Of a stretch of DNA of 64,000 nucleotides, positions 16,498-26,300 are shown piece by piece (within the stretch, counting starts at the first letter, position 1; each line of letters opens with the position of its first letter). The notes beneath the pieces were generated by a model. That model did not search any database and had not been told where the DNA came from. It was given only the letters and a program-made list of their open reading frames with translations. Source of the stretch: Chlorobiota bacterium. GTDB taxonomy: Bacteria; Bacteroidota; Bacteroidia; Bacteroidales; JAADGE01. Both the position numbers and the translations under genes were made by a program. The stretch spans positions 126,007 to 190,006 of the forward strand of contig JAADGE010000001.1 of NCBI GenBank assembly GCA_013152535.1. The letters run 5' to 3'.

Positions 16498-17676
16498 ATG
16501 ACAACTCAAACACAACAACATACAGATAATAAACAAGGATATTTCGGAGAATTCGGTGGTGCTTTTGTTCCTCCGGTATTGGAAAGCAAATTAAAAGATT
16601 TAGCCGACTTCTTTTATAAAACAGCATTTACGAAAGATTTTGAAAAAGAATTTATTCACCTTCTGAAAACTTATGTCGGAAGACCTTCGCCCTTGTACTA
16701 TGCAAAACGTTTATCCGAACACATCGGCAGCAAAATTTATCTGAAACGCGAAGATTTAAACCACACCGGAGCACATAAAATTAACAACACCGTCGGACAA
16801 ATATTATTGGCAAAACGATTGGGAGCCACGCAAATTCTTGCTGAAACCGGTGCCGGACAACACGGCGTAGCAACCGCAACGGCTGCCGCACTTTTCGGTA
16901 TAAAATGCAAAGTATTTATGGGGGCAAAAGACGTAAAAAGACAAAAATTAAATGTTGACAGAATGAAACTGCTCGGTGCTGAAATTGTAAGTATCGAAGA
17001 AGGACAAGGCACTTTAAAAGATGCCGTAGATGCCGCTTTGGGATATTACATCGAACATCCGGATGCATATTATTTGCTCGGATCGGCGGTAGGACCACAC
17101 CCCTATCCCACTATGGTGGCACATTTTCAAAGCATCATCGGAAAAGAAGCTCGCAAACAATTTCTCGAAGCCGAAGGCAAACTGCCTGACGCAATCGTTG
17201 CGTGTATAGGAGGAGGTTCTAATGCAATCGGTTTGTTCAAAGAATTTATTCCGGATGAAAGCGTTAAAATTTATGCTGCCGAAGGTGCCGGCGAAGGTTT
17301 AAATACCAAACACACTGCTGCTACTTTAAATCTCGGCAAACGTATGATTTTTCAAGGTGCCGACTCGCTTTGTCTGGCAGATGATGAAGGCAAGCCTGTT
17401 GGCTCTTATTCAATTGCCGCCGGATTGGATTACCCGGGTATCGGACCGGAACATGCTTATTTACATAAGATTAAACGTGTCGAATATCATGCCGTTACGG
17501 ATAAAGAAGCCGTTGATGCTTTTAAATTGTTATCCGAAAAAGAAGGTATAATTCCGGCAATAGAATCGGCACATGCCGTTGCTCTTGCAGCGAAAATATT
17601 TAAAAATAAGAACAAAACCATTATAATAAATCTTTCGGGAAGAGGTGATAAGGATGTTGAACGAAAAGAAATATAA
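16498..17676 (+). CDS. trpB: Tryptophan synthase beta chain
   Basis: Joins indole and L-serine to give tryptophan, with PLP. I place the start at the ATG at 16498 rather than 16375: it gives a 392-residue protein of normal TrpB1 length with GYFGEFGGAFVPP near the N-terminus, whereas the 41 extra codons upstream have no TrpB similarity. The PLP lysine is Lys94 in LNHTGAHKINN, and the phosphate-binding loop is CIGGGSNAIG. TrpA and the remaining trp genes are not next to it; in many Bacteroidota trpB is the first gene of the trp operon, so here the operon is split. A Trp attenuator precedes it. With tryptophanase 4 kb away, indole salvage is a possible role. Confidence 0.95.
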   Translation: MTTQTQQHTDNKQGYFGEFGGAFVPPVLESKLKDLADFFYKTAFTKDFEKEFIHLLKTYVGRPSPLYYAKRLSEHIGSKIYLKREDLNHTGAHKINNTVGQILLAKRLGATQILAETGAGQHGVATATAAALFGIKCKVFMGAKDVKRQKLNVDRMKLLGAEIVSIEEGQGTLKDAVDAALGYYIEHPDAYYLLGSAVGPHPYPTMVAHFQSIIGKEARKQFLEAEGKLPDAIVACIGGGSNAIGLFKEFIPDESVKIYAAEGAGEGLNTKHTAATLNLGKRMIFQGADSLCLADDEGKPVGSYSIAAGLDYPGIGPEHAYLHKIKRVEYHAVTDKEAVDAFKLLSEKEGIIPAIESAHAVALAAKIFKNKNKTIIINLSGRGDKDVERKEI

Positions 17677-17707
17677 AGAATAAGATACACGGTAACAATT
17701 CAAATAC

Positions 17708-17790
17708 AGTCAAGGCTTCACTTTGTCAACATACTGCAAATAACTCTATTAATATTTTTGTGATTTTGCAAAAATAGTGAAACCTTGACT
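17708..17790. terminator. Long-range inverted repeat between converging trpB and 17804 gene
   Basis: AGTCAAGGCTTCACT (17708-17722) pairs with AGTGAAACCTTGACT (17776-17790) with one mismatch, across a 53-base loop, followed by TTTTT on the plus strand. It fills the 127-base gap between two converging genes and probably stops transcription from trpB. Confidence 0.5.
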
Positions 17791-17803
17791 TTTTGACAGC
17801 TCT

Positions 17804-19513
17804 TTATTCAGATATAATTTTCCTGACTGCCTCGCTGATTTCATCTTCCGAAATATCAATAATCAGTGCGTCCGTAATTCCGAAACGACGCAAAATATCG
17901 TAAACCAAATTTTTTCTGACAAGGAAAACCAATTTAAATTCCGGATGTTTAAGCAGATTTTCCACAGATGCAGACCATCCTTTTCCTTTCAATTCAAACG
18001 GGCCGAGTTCATCAATAAAAACATAATCGGAACCGACAAGATTTTCAGTTTTTAAAATTGTCTTCCCGAACATTAAACCACTTTCTTTAAAATAAAAACG
18101 TCCTTCCCTTTTTTTATTTTCACCAATTTTATTTGTACAAAGCAATTCCGATTTTCCTGTTTTTAAATCCGAAATATAAAATTCGGAACGTAAGTTGTTT
18201 TCAAATTTTCCGGGTGCTGAAAATCCGGCAACATTATAGTTTAATGCTTGTAAATGCTTTGAAAGTTTTTGTGCATATGATGTTTTGCCGGTATGTTTTC
18301 CTCCTGAAATAACAATGACTCTTACGCTGTAACGCATCTTTTTAAATTGCTCAAAAATATATTCGGCATCAAGAAGATTAGCGATTAATGTTTTTTCGGG
18401 ACTTTTAAGAATAGCTTTCGGACGAGCCGAGTGTTTCATTAAATACGGCAATACGGAAAATGCTAAGCTCAAAGCCATATAAAATTGCCAAAAGCCCTTT
18501 CGGTATAACAAAACCCGAATTAAAGGATTTCTTAATTCTGAACTTATTGCGGAAAAACCTATAACAATTAATACGGCTCGCAATCCCATTTTCAATCCGG
18601 CATCCATACCTTCCGGTGAAAAATAGTTTCCTTTACTTAAACCGTCATAAAAAACAGCTGAAATTAAAATAAATAAGGCTATTTGCACCCAAAATCCAGG
18701 ACGTTTGAAGTAATTTAATGCACGTTTGTATTTCAGCAGAACCAATACAATATACAACAGAGCAGCAGCAGCAGCAACAGTAAGCGAATACATATTCGTA
18801 ATCGTCAGAATTGCAATAATCAAAATAATGTGTAAAATTAAAAACAATAAAGAGCGATTTTTTTCATCGGGATGTACGACATCTCTTTTTTGGTCAAATT
18901 CAATCGTATTTTCAAAACTGTAAGTCGCTTTCATTTTCAAAGCTTTTTTACCGGTTAAAAGACCGATAAATGCGGCAATTATACCTAGAATTACATAAAA
19001 CGAACTCAATACCGCCAATGCCTGAAGAAATGTCAGATTTTCAATATTCAACTGTTTAATAATAAAAAAATACAGATTTTCCGTTATTTTTACCAAATCT
19101 AACCCGTATATAATCAGCAAAGTAACCAACTTATGAATAACAACGCTGTAAAGAGCAAAAATACCGCCGAGAAAATAAGAAAAATTATTTCTTCCGAAAA
19201 CGGTAACGGCAAACTCAAATAACAAAGCTTCCAAAAAAATACCGGTCATCGGGCCGATTAAAACAGCACTCGGCGAAACCGATTTCATTACGGCGGCAAT
19301 CAAACCTGCACGCCAAAACAGCCCTTTATCTTTCCATATTTGACCAAATGCAACTAACAGACTAATACCCAAAACAGCTAAAATTGTTCCGGACATCGGC
19401 ATTTTAATATTATGAAAAAAACTACCCACAATAATTTCTATACTTCCCCACAAACTGCCGACTACAGCAGCTTTCAACCAAATGTCTTTTATCTGTTTTT
19501 TATAAATTTGCAT
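17804..19513 (-). CDS. Fusion: ECF-transporter-like membrane domains + THEP1-type NTPase
   Basis: A 569-residue protein in three parts. Residues ~1-200 form about six helices with an ECF S-component look (SLWGSIEIIVGSFFHN, then LIGPMTGIFLEALLFE). Residues ~220-375 form further helices and a segment ELRNPLIRVLLYRKGFWQFY that recalls the coupling part of EcfT. Residues ~395-569 are a P-loop NTPase of the THEP1 family: ISGGKHTGKTSYAQ (Walker A) and DYVFIDELGPFEL (Walker B). THEP1 enzymes hydrolyse nucleoside triphosphates and are not ABC ATPases, so the energising scheme is unclear. It overlaps the DUF364 gene by 14 bases; with the MFS gene they form one operon, perhaps for metal or cofactor uptake. 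The domain calls for the membrane part are tentative. Confidence 0.65.
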   Translation of the reverse strand: MQIYKKQIKDIWLKAAVVGSLWGSIEIIVGSFFHNIKMPMSGTILAVLGISLLVAFGQIWKDKGLFWRAGLIAAVMKSVSPSAVLIGPMTGIFLEALLFEFAVTVFGRNNFSYFLGGIFALYSVVIHKLVTLLIIYGLDLVKITENLYFFIIKQLNIENLTFLQALAVLSSFYVILGIIAAFIGLLTGKKALKMKATYSFENTIEFDQKRDVVHPDEKNRSLLFLILHIILIIAILTITNMYSLTVAAAAALLYIVLVLLKYKRALNYFKRPGFWVQIALFILISAVFYDGLSKGNYFSPEGMDAGLKMGLRAVLIVIGFSAISSELRNPLIRVLLYRKGFWQFYMALSLAFSVLPYLMKHSARPKAILKSPEKTLIANLLDAEYIFEQFKKMRYSVRVIVISGGKHTGKTSYAQKLSKHLQALNYNVAGFSAPGKFENNLRSEFYISDLKTGKSELLCTNKIGENKKREGRFYFKESGLMFGKTILKTENLVGSDYVFIDELGPFELKGKGWSASVENLLKHPEFKLVFLVRKNLVYDILRRFGITDALIIDISEDEISEAVRKIISE

Positions 19514-20231
19514 ACTCTTTATTAATTAAAGCAAACTTTTTACCGTATTTTTTCAAGCAATTCGTTCCTTCATTTTCCCGTATCAAACGAATAACATTCT
19601 TATCGTTTGTATTAAATTGTGTTCCGAAAATACCTTTAATCTTTTTGATATTTAATAAACTCTCGAAAAAAGTTGCGGAAGGACCTATTAAAAATACATC
19701 ACATTTTTCATTTACGGTTTCAATAATTACTTTAAAACTGTTATTAATAATTGAAGTTCCTGTTAAAATAACTGAATCTGCCTTTTTTAAATATTCCGAA
19801 ATTAATCTTTGTTCAATTATTAATTTTTCGTCTGATTGATTATCGAACACAAAAGGCACGCAATTTCGTTCTTTCAATTTTTTAAACATCGGAATTGAAT
19901 ACCCTACCATTACAATATTTTCATACTCAGAAAAATCAATAATATCAAAGATATCCCCTCCGGATAATTTATTCGGCAGATTATTAAAAACAGCATTAAA
20001 AAAAGCAAGCAAAAATAATCTGTGTGTAAGATTCTCAATATCAAATAATTTTACGGTTTTGAAATCGAACTTATCGACATTTATAATATTTGCTGCCAAG
20101 CCGATATTTCCGTTTTTCAAAATAACGGCGGCATATTTTTCTCCGAGAATATATTCTTTAACAAGCGATATATCAACACCGATTTTATCAATAAATAAAA
20201 TTATAGGATCAAAGGTTTTCAAATTGAGCAT
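19500..20231 (-). CDS. DUF364 (putative heavy-metal-chelation domain) protein
   Basis: A 243-residue soluble protein. The C-terminal Rossmann-like half matches the DUF364 pattern: ENIVMVGYSIPMFKKLKE, SVILTGTSIINNSF and CDVFLIGPSATFFESLL; the N-terminal half matches the companion DUF4213/enolase-like region. The family is annotated as heavy-metal chelating, on structural grounds, and commonly neighbours metal transporters; direct biochemistry is scarce. It starts 1 base after the MFS gene ends and overlaps the membrane/NTPase fusion, so all three are translationally linked. Confidence 0.7.
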   Translation of the reverse strand: MLNLKTFDPIILFIDKIGVDISLVKEYILGEKYAAVILKNGNIGLAANIINVDKFDFKTVKLFDIENLTHRLFLLAFFNAVFNNLPNKLSGGDIFDIIDFSEYENIVMVGYSIPMFKKLKERNCVPFVFDNQSDEKLIIEQRLISEYLKKADSVILTGTSIINNSFKVIIETVNEKCDVFLIGPSATFFESLLNIKKIKGIFGTQFNTNDKNVIRLIRENEGTNCLKKYGKKFALINKEYANL

Positions 20232-20232
20232 A

Positions 20233-21462
20233 TTATTGTTTTCGTAAAAAGAGACTGATTACAAAACCGATAAGTAACAGAACCAAAGTAAAAAGTATCA
20301 GAATATCAAAATTAAAAGCTTTATAAATAATTCCTCCGAGTATCGGAAAAAACATTCCTATTGATGATAAATTATTTTGAACGGCAATATACATCGGACG
20401 TTTATCAGGCGGAGCAATAATTAAAATTAAGTTACTGAAAGCCAATCGAAAACCGTCAATTGCTGCCCCTATTAAAAAATAAACAATGTAAAGATACCAA
20501 AAGTGCGTTGCAAATAATGTTAAACTAACTGAGAAAACAGCAATTATAAATGAAATTAAAATGACATTTTTATTTTTATTCTTTCCCGAAAGGTATCCCC
20601 AAATAAAGTTACTCAACACAGCACCTGCCATTTGAACAGAAATAATTAACCCTACAGATTTTCCCGAAACACCGAATTTATCTTTTGCATGCAGAATTAT
20701 AAAGGGCAAAACCAAAAACAAAGCATAAGACACCAATCTACTGAATACCTGCAATTTAAGAGCCTTATCAGAATTAAATAATTTGACGGCATTTTTCAAA
20801 AAAATTCCGAAATGTTTTTCTTTGATTACGGTTTCTTTTTTCGGTTCTTCTTTAAAAGTCCAAAAAGCCCAAAACCCCAAAGCCATTATCAAACCGCTGA
20901 ATAAAAATAGAAAGGCAAAACTGTTCGGTTTCGAAAAATATTCAAGAATAAATCCTGAAATTCCGCCGCTTAATATACCTGCAATTCCCGCTGCAATTTG
21001 TTTATAGGAAATCGCTTTTCCCCGATATTCTTTCGTAAATGATTTTCCTAAAATTTCCTGATAATAAATAATACCGATACCTGCAGAAAAAGAAAATAAG
21101 AATAAAAAAATGCTGATTAAAATAAGAATAAGATAATTAGAAAAATCAGCAAAAAACAAAATAGATAATCCGACAAAAAACCAAGACAGAAATCGGAAAA
21201 TAAATACTTTTTTTAATGAACCCAAAACCAAAGAGCGTTCCTGTGCTTTAAAAGCTGTCCAAAGCTGCATAATAACAGCTCCTCCTTTCATTAATGATGA
21301 CAACACACCTACCAATATTTTACCGCCGCCGAAATAATCAACTATTAAAGGCAGTACCGTAGAAGTATCAGCCACAGCAACAGCTGTTGCTAAAAAGAAA
21401 CCTTGTATAATAAATTTTGTACGATTTGATTTAAGATTGATATAGTTTGTAAATTTCGGCAT
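20233..21462 (-). CDS. Major facilitator superfamily transporter
   Basis: A 409-residue protein with 12 hydrophobic helices in two halves joined by a basic cytoplasmic loop (EEPKKETVIKEKHFG). The helix 4-5 region has KEYRGKAISYKQ, similar to the conserved charged stretch of MFS carriers. The substrate is not evident. It is the first gene of the operon with the DUF364 protein and the ECF-like/NTPase fusion, which suggests transport of a metal, a metal complex or a cofactor. The N-terminus begins with a short cytoplasmic tail and no signal peptide. Confidence 0.82.
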   Translation of the reverse strand: MPKFTNYINLKSNRTKFIIQGFFLATAVAVADTSTVLPLIVDYFGGGKILVGVLSSLMKGGAVIMQLWTAFKAQERSLVLGSLKKVFIFRFLSWFFVGLSILFFADFSNYLILILISIFLFLFSFSAGIGIIYYQEILGKSFTKEYRGKAISYKQIAAGIAGILSGGISGFILEYFSKPNSFAFLFLFSGLIMALGFWAFWTFKEEPKKETVIKEKHFGIFLKNAVKLFNSDKALKLQVFSRLVSYALFLVLPFIILHAKDKFGVSGKSVGLIISVQMAGAVLSNFIWGYLSGKNKNKNVILISFIIAVFSVSLTLFATHFWYLYIVYFLIGAAIDGFRLAFSNLILIIAPPDKRPMYIAVQNNLSSIGMFFPILGGIIYKAFNFDILILFTLVLLLIGFVISLFLRKQ

Positions 21463-21595
21463 TATTTTTTCAGTATAAAAGATGCAAATTTAGAAAACTT
21501 ATCGTTTAAGTATAAATTCTGTTTCATTTAGTTACCCTAAAAATTATAAAAAAGGAATTTAACAATGAAATGATGCAAAAATTAAAGTTTTTTTT

Positions 21596-21603
21596 TAAAT
21601 TTG
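21596..21603 (+). promoter_or_regulatory. -7 element of the SiaB operon
   Basis: TAAATTTG, exact consensus, 28 bases before the ATG at 21631. It also shows that the TTG at 21601 cannot be the start codon. No clear -33 TTG was found. Confidence 0.5.
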
Positions 21604-21630
21604 TTTCTTAATAACAATAAACAATCGAAA

Positions 21631-22164
21631 ATGGAAAGTCAAAGTTTATTTACCAGAGTAACGGGAAAGAATGTATTGATGTCATTTACAGGACCTTTCG
21701 ATACAGAAGTTCTTTCAATATTCGGTAAAAATATTGAAAATTCAATTTCAAAAAACTTAAAACTTAATAAAACAATATTTAAAGTATTTATTGAATTAGC
21801 ACAAAATGTTTCATATTATTCGCTTGAGAAAGAAATGACAAAAAAAGGTGAACATGCAGGTGTAGGGACTTTTATAATTCAGGATTTTAAAGACTATTAT
21901 TATTTTATATTAGGAAACCCGATTGACGAAAAACATGAAGCTATTCTAAGAGATAAATGCAGTAAAATAAATTCATTCGACAGAGAAGGATTAAGAGCCT
22001 ATAAAAGAGAGTTAAGAAAATTACCTCCGGGAGAACGCGGTACGGGAAATATCGGATTGGTGCAAGCCACATTAGTTTCCCGAAATCCTTTAGATTATTC
22101 TTTCATTGAACTTAATGATAAAGAAGCTTTTTATATAGTTGCAGTAAAAATTAATAAAGAATAA
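21631..22164 (+). CDS. SiaB-family protein kinase, copy 1
   Basis: A 177-residue cytoplasmic protein of the SiaB (DUF6272) family. SiaB of Pseudomonas aeruginosa phosphorylates the switch protein SiaC, and the phosphatase SiaA reverses this. Visible features are FTGPFDTEVLSIFG, an N-box-like FIELAQNVSYYS (Glu55 and Asn59) recalling GHKL ATPases, GVGTFII and a closing ERGTGNIGLVQA glycine-rich segment. I start it at 21631, because an upstream TTG lies in the promoter. One base separates it from a second SiaB gene and a SiaC gene follows, so it belongs to a partner-switch operon. Confidence 0.82.
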   Translation: MESQSLFTRVTGKNVLMSFTGPFDTEVLSIFGKNIENSISKNLKLNKTIFKVFIELAQNVSYYSLEKEMTKKGEHAGVGTFIIQDFKDYYYFILGNPIDEKHEAILRDKCSKINSFDREGLRAYKRELRKLPPGERGTGNIGLVQATLVSRNPLDYSFIELNDKEAFYIVAVKINKE

Positions 22165-22165
22165 A

Positions 22166-22708
22166 ATGAATACAATAAATAAAAAAATGAGTTTAGGGCA
22201 AAGTTTGTTTTCCGAAGAAATCAGAATATCATACAAAGGTCCTGTTGACGGTAAAATTATCACATTTTTAGCAGATTACATATATGTTATTAATGAATTA
22301 TCCGAATCAGCAACAAAGAAAATTTTTAAAATATTTTTTGAATTAGCAGAAAATATTTCGAAATATTCGTCAGAAAAAATAAAACTTAAAAACGGTAAAG
22401 AAGTCGGTACAGGAACAATTATCCTCAAAGAAACCGTTAAAAATTTTATTTTAGTTACCGGAAATCCGATTAAAAATAAAGATCTTATACCTGTAATGGA
22501 AAACAGTAAAAATATTAATACTTTAGATCATGAAGAATTGAGAAAAATTAAAAGAGAGGTACGAAAAGACAATACCGTTGAAAGAGACAGCCCTAATATC
22601 GGATTAATTGCAGTTGCTTTAACTTCAGGAAATCCCCTTGATATTGAAATAAATCCTATTGATGAAGACAGTTCATATTTCTCATTAGCAGTAAAAGTTG
22701 ATAAATAA
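22166..22708 (+). CDS. SiaB-family protein kinase, copy 2
   Basis: A 180-residue paralogue of the preceding gene. It keeps the same layout: YKGPVDGKIITFLADYI, the N-box FFELAENISKYS (Glu59, Asn63), GTGTIIL, the GNPI strand and SPNIGLIAVALTSGNPL. Identity with copy 1 is moderate over the whole length, so the duplication is not recent. Two kinases for one SiaC-type substrate would allow two inputs, or a heterodimer; either is inference. It is 1 base after copy 1 and 17 bases before siaC. Confidence 0.8.
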   Translation: MNTINKKMSLGQSLFSEEIRISYKGPVDGKIITFLADYIYVINELSESATKKIFKIFFELAENISKYSSEKIKLKNGKEVGTGTIILKETVKNFILVTGNPIKNKDLIPVMENSKNINTLDHEELRKIKREVRKDNTVERDSPNIGLIAVALTSGNPLDIEINPIDEDSSYFSLAVKVDK

Positions 22709-22725
22709 ATAAAAATAATAAATAA

Positions 22726-23127
22726 ATGGAAAATATAAATATTGAAGGATCACATACCAATTTTTTTGTTCCGTCCGTAGATTTTAATTTTGAAACAGGA
22801 GTTTGTACTCTTTCCGGAGAATCGTTTTTGGAAGATACTATTGAATTTTATGACCCCTTAGTTCAATGGCTGGAAGAATATACATCAGAAATAAAAAAAC
22901 CTATCACTTTTGAAATCAAACTTACCTATTTCAATACAAGTACTTCAAGAAGTATTCTTGATTTGTTAAATATATTGAAAGAATATGAAGATGACGGAGG
23001 TGAAGTAACCGTTAATTGGCATTATGATGAAGATGATATTGATATGGAAGAAGATATTGAAGATTATATGCTTGATACCGGATTAGAAATCAATATGATA
23101 CCTTTTGACGAAGATATGGATTATTAA
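22726..23127 (+). CDS. SiaC-family regulatory phosphoprotein (DUF1987)
   Basis: A 133-residue protein with the DUF1987 fold pattern: PSVDFNFETGVCTLSGESFLED at the start, IKLTYFNTSTSRSILDLL in the middle and a very acidic C-terminal tail. In Pseudomonas SiaC a threonine is phosphorylated by SiaB and the unphosphorylated form activates a partner (the diguanylate cyclase SiaD). The NTSTS segment, with Thr71, is the likely phosphosite by analogy. No diguanylate cyclase gene is in the window, so the output partner is unknown. It follows two SiaB kinases and precedes xseB by 2 bases. Confidence 0.86.
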   Translation: MENINIEGSHTNFFVPSVDFNFETGVCTLSGESFLEDTIEFYDPLVQWLEEYTSEIKKPITFEIKLTYFNTSTSRSILDLLNILKEYEDDGGEVTVNWHYDEDDIDMEEDIEDYMLDTGLEINMIPFDEDMDY

Positions 23128-23129
23128 TT

Positions 23130-23333
23130 ATGGCGAAAAAAAACTTCTCTTATAATGAAGCAATTCAAGAAATAGAAGAAATTCTTTATGAGGTTGAAAA
23201 TAATGAAATCGATATTGATAAGTTATCTGACAAAGTTAAAAGAGTTTCATTCTTGATAGGTGCTTGCAAAAATAAATTGTTGAAAACAGAAGAACATATA
23301 GACAAAATTCTGAAGACAAATAATGAAGAATAA
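23130..23333 (+). CDS. xseB: Exodeoxyribonuclease VII small subunit
   Basis: A 67-residue helical protein. The line-up FSYNEAIQEIEEILYEVENN, then LSDKVKRVSFLIGACKNKL and EEHIDKIL is the XseB pattern, in the form usual for Bacteroidota. XseB binds XseA to form exonuclease VII, which degrades single-stranded DNA. The large-subunit gene, normally adjacent, is absent within this window. Instead it closes the SiaB/SiaC operon, just before a terminator. Either xseB moved here or its product has a second role. Confidence 0.8.
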   Translation: MAKKNFSYNEAIQEIEEILYEVENNEIDIDKLSDKVKRVSFLIGACKNKLLKTEEHIDKILKTNNEE

Positions 23334-23361
23334 AAAAGTATCAACAATTTGATACTTTTTT
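23332..23361 (+). terminator. Terminator closing the siaB-siaC-xseB operon
   Basis: AAAAAAGTATCA (23332-23343) and its perfect complement (23350-23361) with a 6-base loop. It separates the operon from the sensor phosphatase gene and shows that a start at 23349 for the latter is unlikely. Confidence 0.85.
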
Positions 23362-23393
23362 GTTTAACAGAACAATTATTATTTCCAAACCAT

Positions 23394-26300
23394 ATGAAAA
23401 AAATTTCATTATTAATAATATTTTTTTTTCCGTTTTTTATTAATGCTCAAACTTTAAGCAAAATAAAAAAAGAAGGTAAAATTAATATTGGATTAACCGA
23501 AAGTTGGAAAAATACAGTAAATTATAAAATAGCCGAAGAATTTGCTAAATTCTTAGATGTAAAATTTAATCCTGTTACAATTGATTGGGAAGAAGTCTTT
23601 TCAGAAAACGGAAAAATCCCTGATGACTATAAAACAAATCCGAATGTTTCATATACTCCCGATGCACTGACAAAATCTGACGTAATTTGCGGAACAATAT
23701 ATGTTCTTGATTGGCGTAAAAAATTCTTTGATTATGCAGGTATCATTAAAATAAGCGATTTATTGATTATTGACAGAAAACATTCAAAAAAAGTAAAAAA
23801 TTATAAAGATTTAAAAGGACTGAAAATCGCCATACTCGAAAATTCTACTTACGAAACTAATATTAATAAAATTAATGATAAAATTGGCGGAGGAATTACA
23901 ATAGTAAAAACAAAATCTGAAAATGAATCTTTAAAATTACTAAAAAGTCACAAAGTTGACGGACTTATAACAGTTTCATTTTTAGCACTTTCATATTTAA
24001 AAGATAATCAAAACCTTAAACTTGCTTTTCCTGTAAACAAACCGAAAGAAGTCGGTTGGGCAATAAAAAAAGGACATTCCGGGATTAAAAATGAAATACA
24101 AAATTTCTTCAGAACAATAAAAGGAAACGGAAAATTAGACGAACTTTTCCGAAGCCAATACGGAATTGACTATTCTACATATCTTGAAATTATAAATTCC
24201 TATTCAAATGCCGGAAAAGATGCAGAAACACGAGATTTTGACGAGATTAAAAATTCAGGAAAAATAATTATTGCACTGAGAGACAGGGATTTAGTATGGC
24301 ATCCCAAAGGCAAAAAACAATTCAACACACTCCTTGCCGAAAGTTTTGCAAAATATTTAGGATTAAAAGCCGAATACGTAATAACACCTAAATTTTCAAA
24401 ATACTGGGAAAATAAAAACGGTAAAATTATTAAAGACAGTTCATATACTCCCGAATGGTTTAATCATTTTGACGTTGCCTGTGACCTTATCGACCCGTTA
24501 GATTGGCGATTAAAAAAAGTTGATGTTTTAGATTTTATGCCTAATGCAAAAGTTGTTATCGGCAGAAAAGATACGAAAATAACCTCTGTAAACGATCTCA
24601 AAAATCTAAAAGGTGTTACGTCAAAAGGCTCTTCTTATGAACATGCCCTGCTCCAAAATAATATCAGCAATTATTATTATAATACAGGAAATAATTTTTT
24701 CAGCGATGTTATTTCAGGCAAAGCAGACTATACCATTTCAAATATTTCAGTTTTTAAACTGGCGGATTATCCTAAATTAGAAGCAAAATTTATTATCGGA
24801 GAAATACGAAAAATGGGATGGGCAATTAAAAAAAATCAACCCTTATTACGACAAAAAATACTTGAATTTTTTGAATACGCCCGTAAAAACGGAATTTTTG
24901 ACGAATATTTTAAACATCAGGCAGGTATGACAATGCAGTCTGCACAAAACTATCTGACGGTACTGCACGAAACTTACCAAGAAGGATATTTTCCTTTTGT
25001 TTTTTACGGTAAAGACAAAGGTTTGCCCCAGGAAGATGTTCTGTCAATATTTCAGGATAAAGAAGGCTATATGTGGTTTGGCACATACTCGGGTGTAGTA
25101 AAATACAACGGCCGAAAAATGAAATTATATAATAAAGAAAAAGGATTAGTCGGCAATTCGGTTTTTGCAATAAATCAAGATAAAAACGGAAAAATATATT
25201 TTGCGGGATTAGACGGAATTTCAATATTAGATAAAAAAACAGAGAAAATTACAACAAAATTTAAAGGAATTCCTTTTAAAGGAATATTTATCGATGATAC
25301 CGCTGTTTATTTTTACGGAGACTTCGGATTGTTTAAAATTGATAAAAACGGAAATGAAATCCGTTTAAATAAAAAATATAAAAACCTGCCGGTCAGAATA
25401 AATTCAATTTCAAAAAATCCGAAAACCAATCAATTTATTATTGCATCAGGAAACGGTATTTATCTTTTTAAAGCCGGCAGAGTAAAAAAAATATCAAACG
25501 AATTTTGCTTAACAGCGTTTTTCGATGTTGACGGAAATGCATGGATATCAAATGAATCAGGTATATATTATACAGACAGCATCAATAACGGCATAAGTAA
25601 GTCTGATAACATTAATGATTTATTAAACATTCATGATATTCCGATTAATAAAATTAAAGAAACAAAAGACGGATCAATTTGGTTAATTTCAGATTTTAAA
25701 ATCTACCAACTTCTTACATTAAAACAAAAACCCATTGTTTATGACAGCAGAATCGGTTTAATGAACCATAAAATACTCTCATTCATAACTGATAATGAAG
25801 GAAATCTCTGGTTCGGATTTTCCGGAGGAATTCAAAAATTAACAAACAAAAGTCTGCGTAACCTATATCCCGAAAATTTAAACAGTACAGTAAATTCCGT
25901 ATTTAAAGATAAATCAGGAAGAGTATGGATAGGCATGAGTTCCGGTATTCATTATATTAAAGGAAATCTCACAAATTTTACCGATAAGCTGAAATTTAAA
26001 AACAATTCGTTTGTAATCGGTCAAACAAAAAATAAAAATATAGTAATTGCAGATAATAAAAACATATATTATGTTGACCAAAAATCACTTAGAATAATAA
26101 AATCTAAAAAATTCAAAAACCCTTTGTTTCATTTAAATGATATTTTTATTTCATCCGATAACAAGATTTTCCTTCTTACCGGAAGTGCGGGCATTGTATA
26201 TTATCTTAAAGATTTTAATTCAGATTTGATACATATTGAAAATAAAAATACAACACTTCTGACACAACTTACCGAATATAATAATCAAATCATCGGTGCA

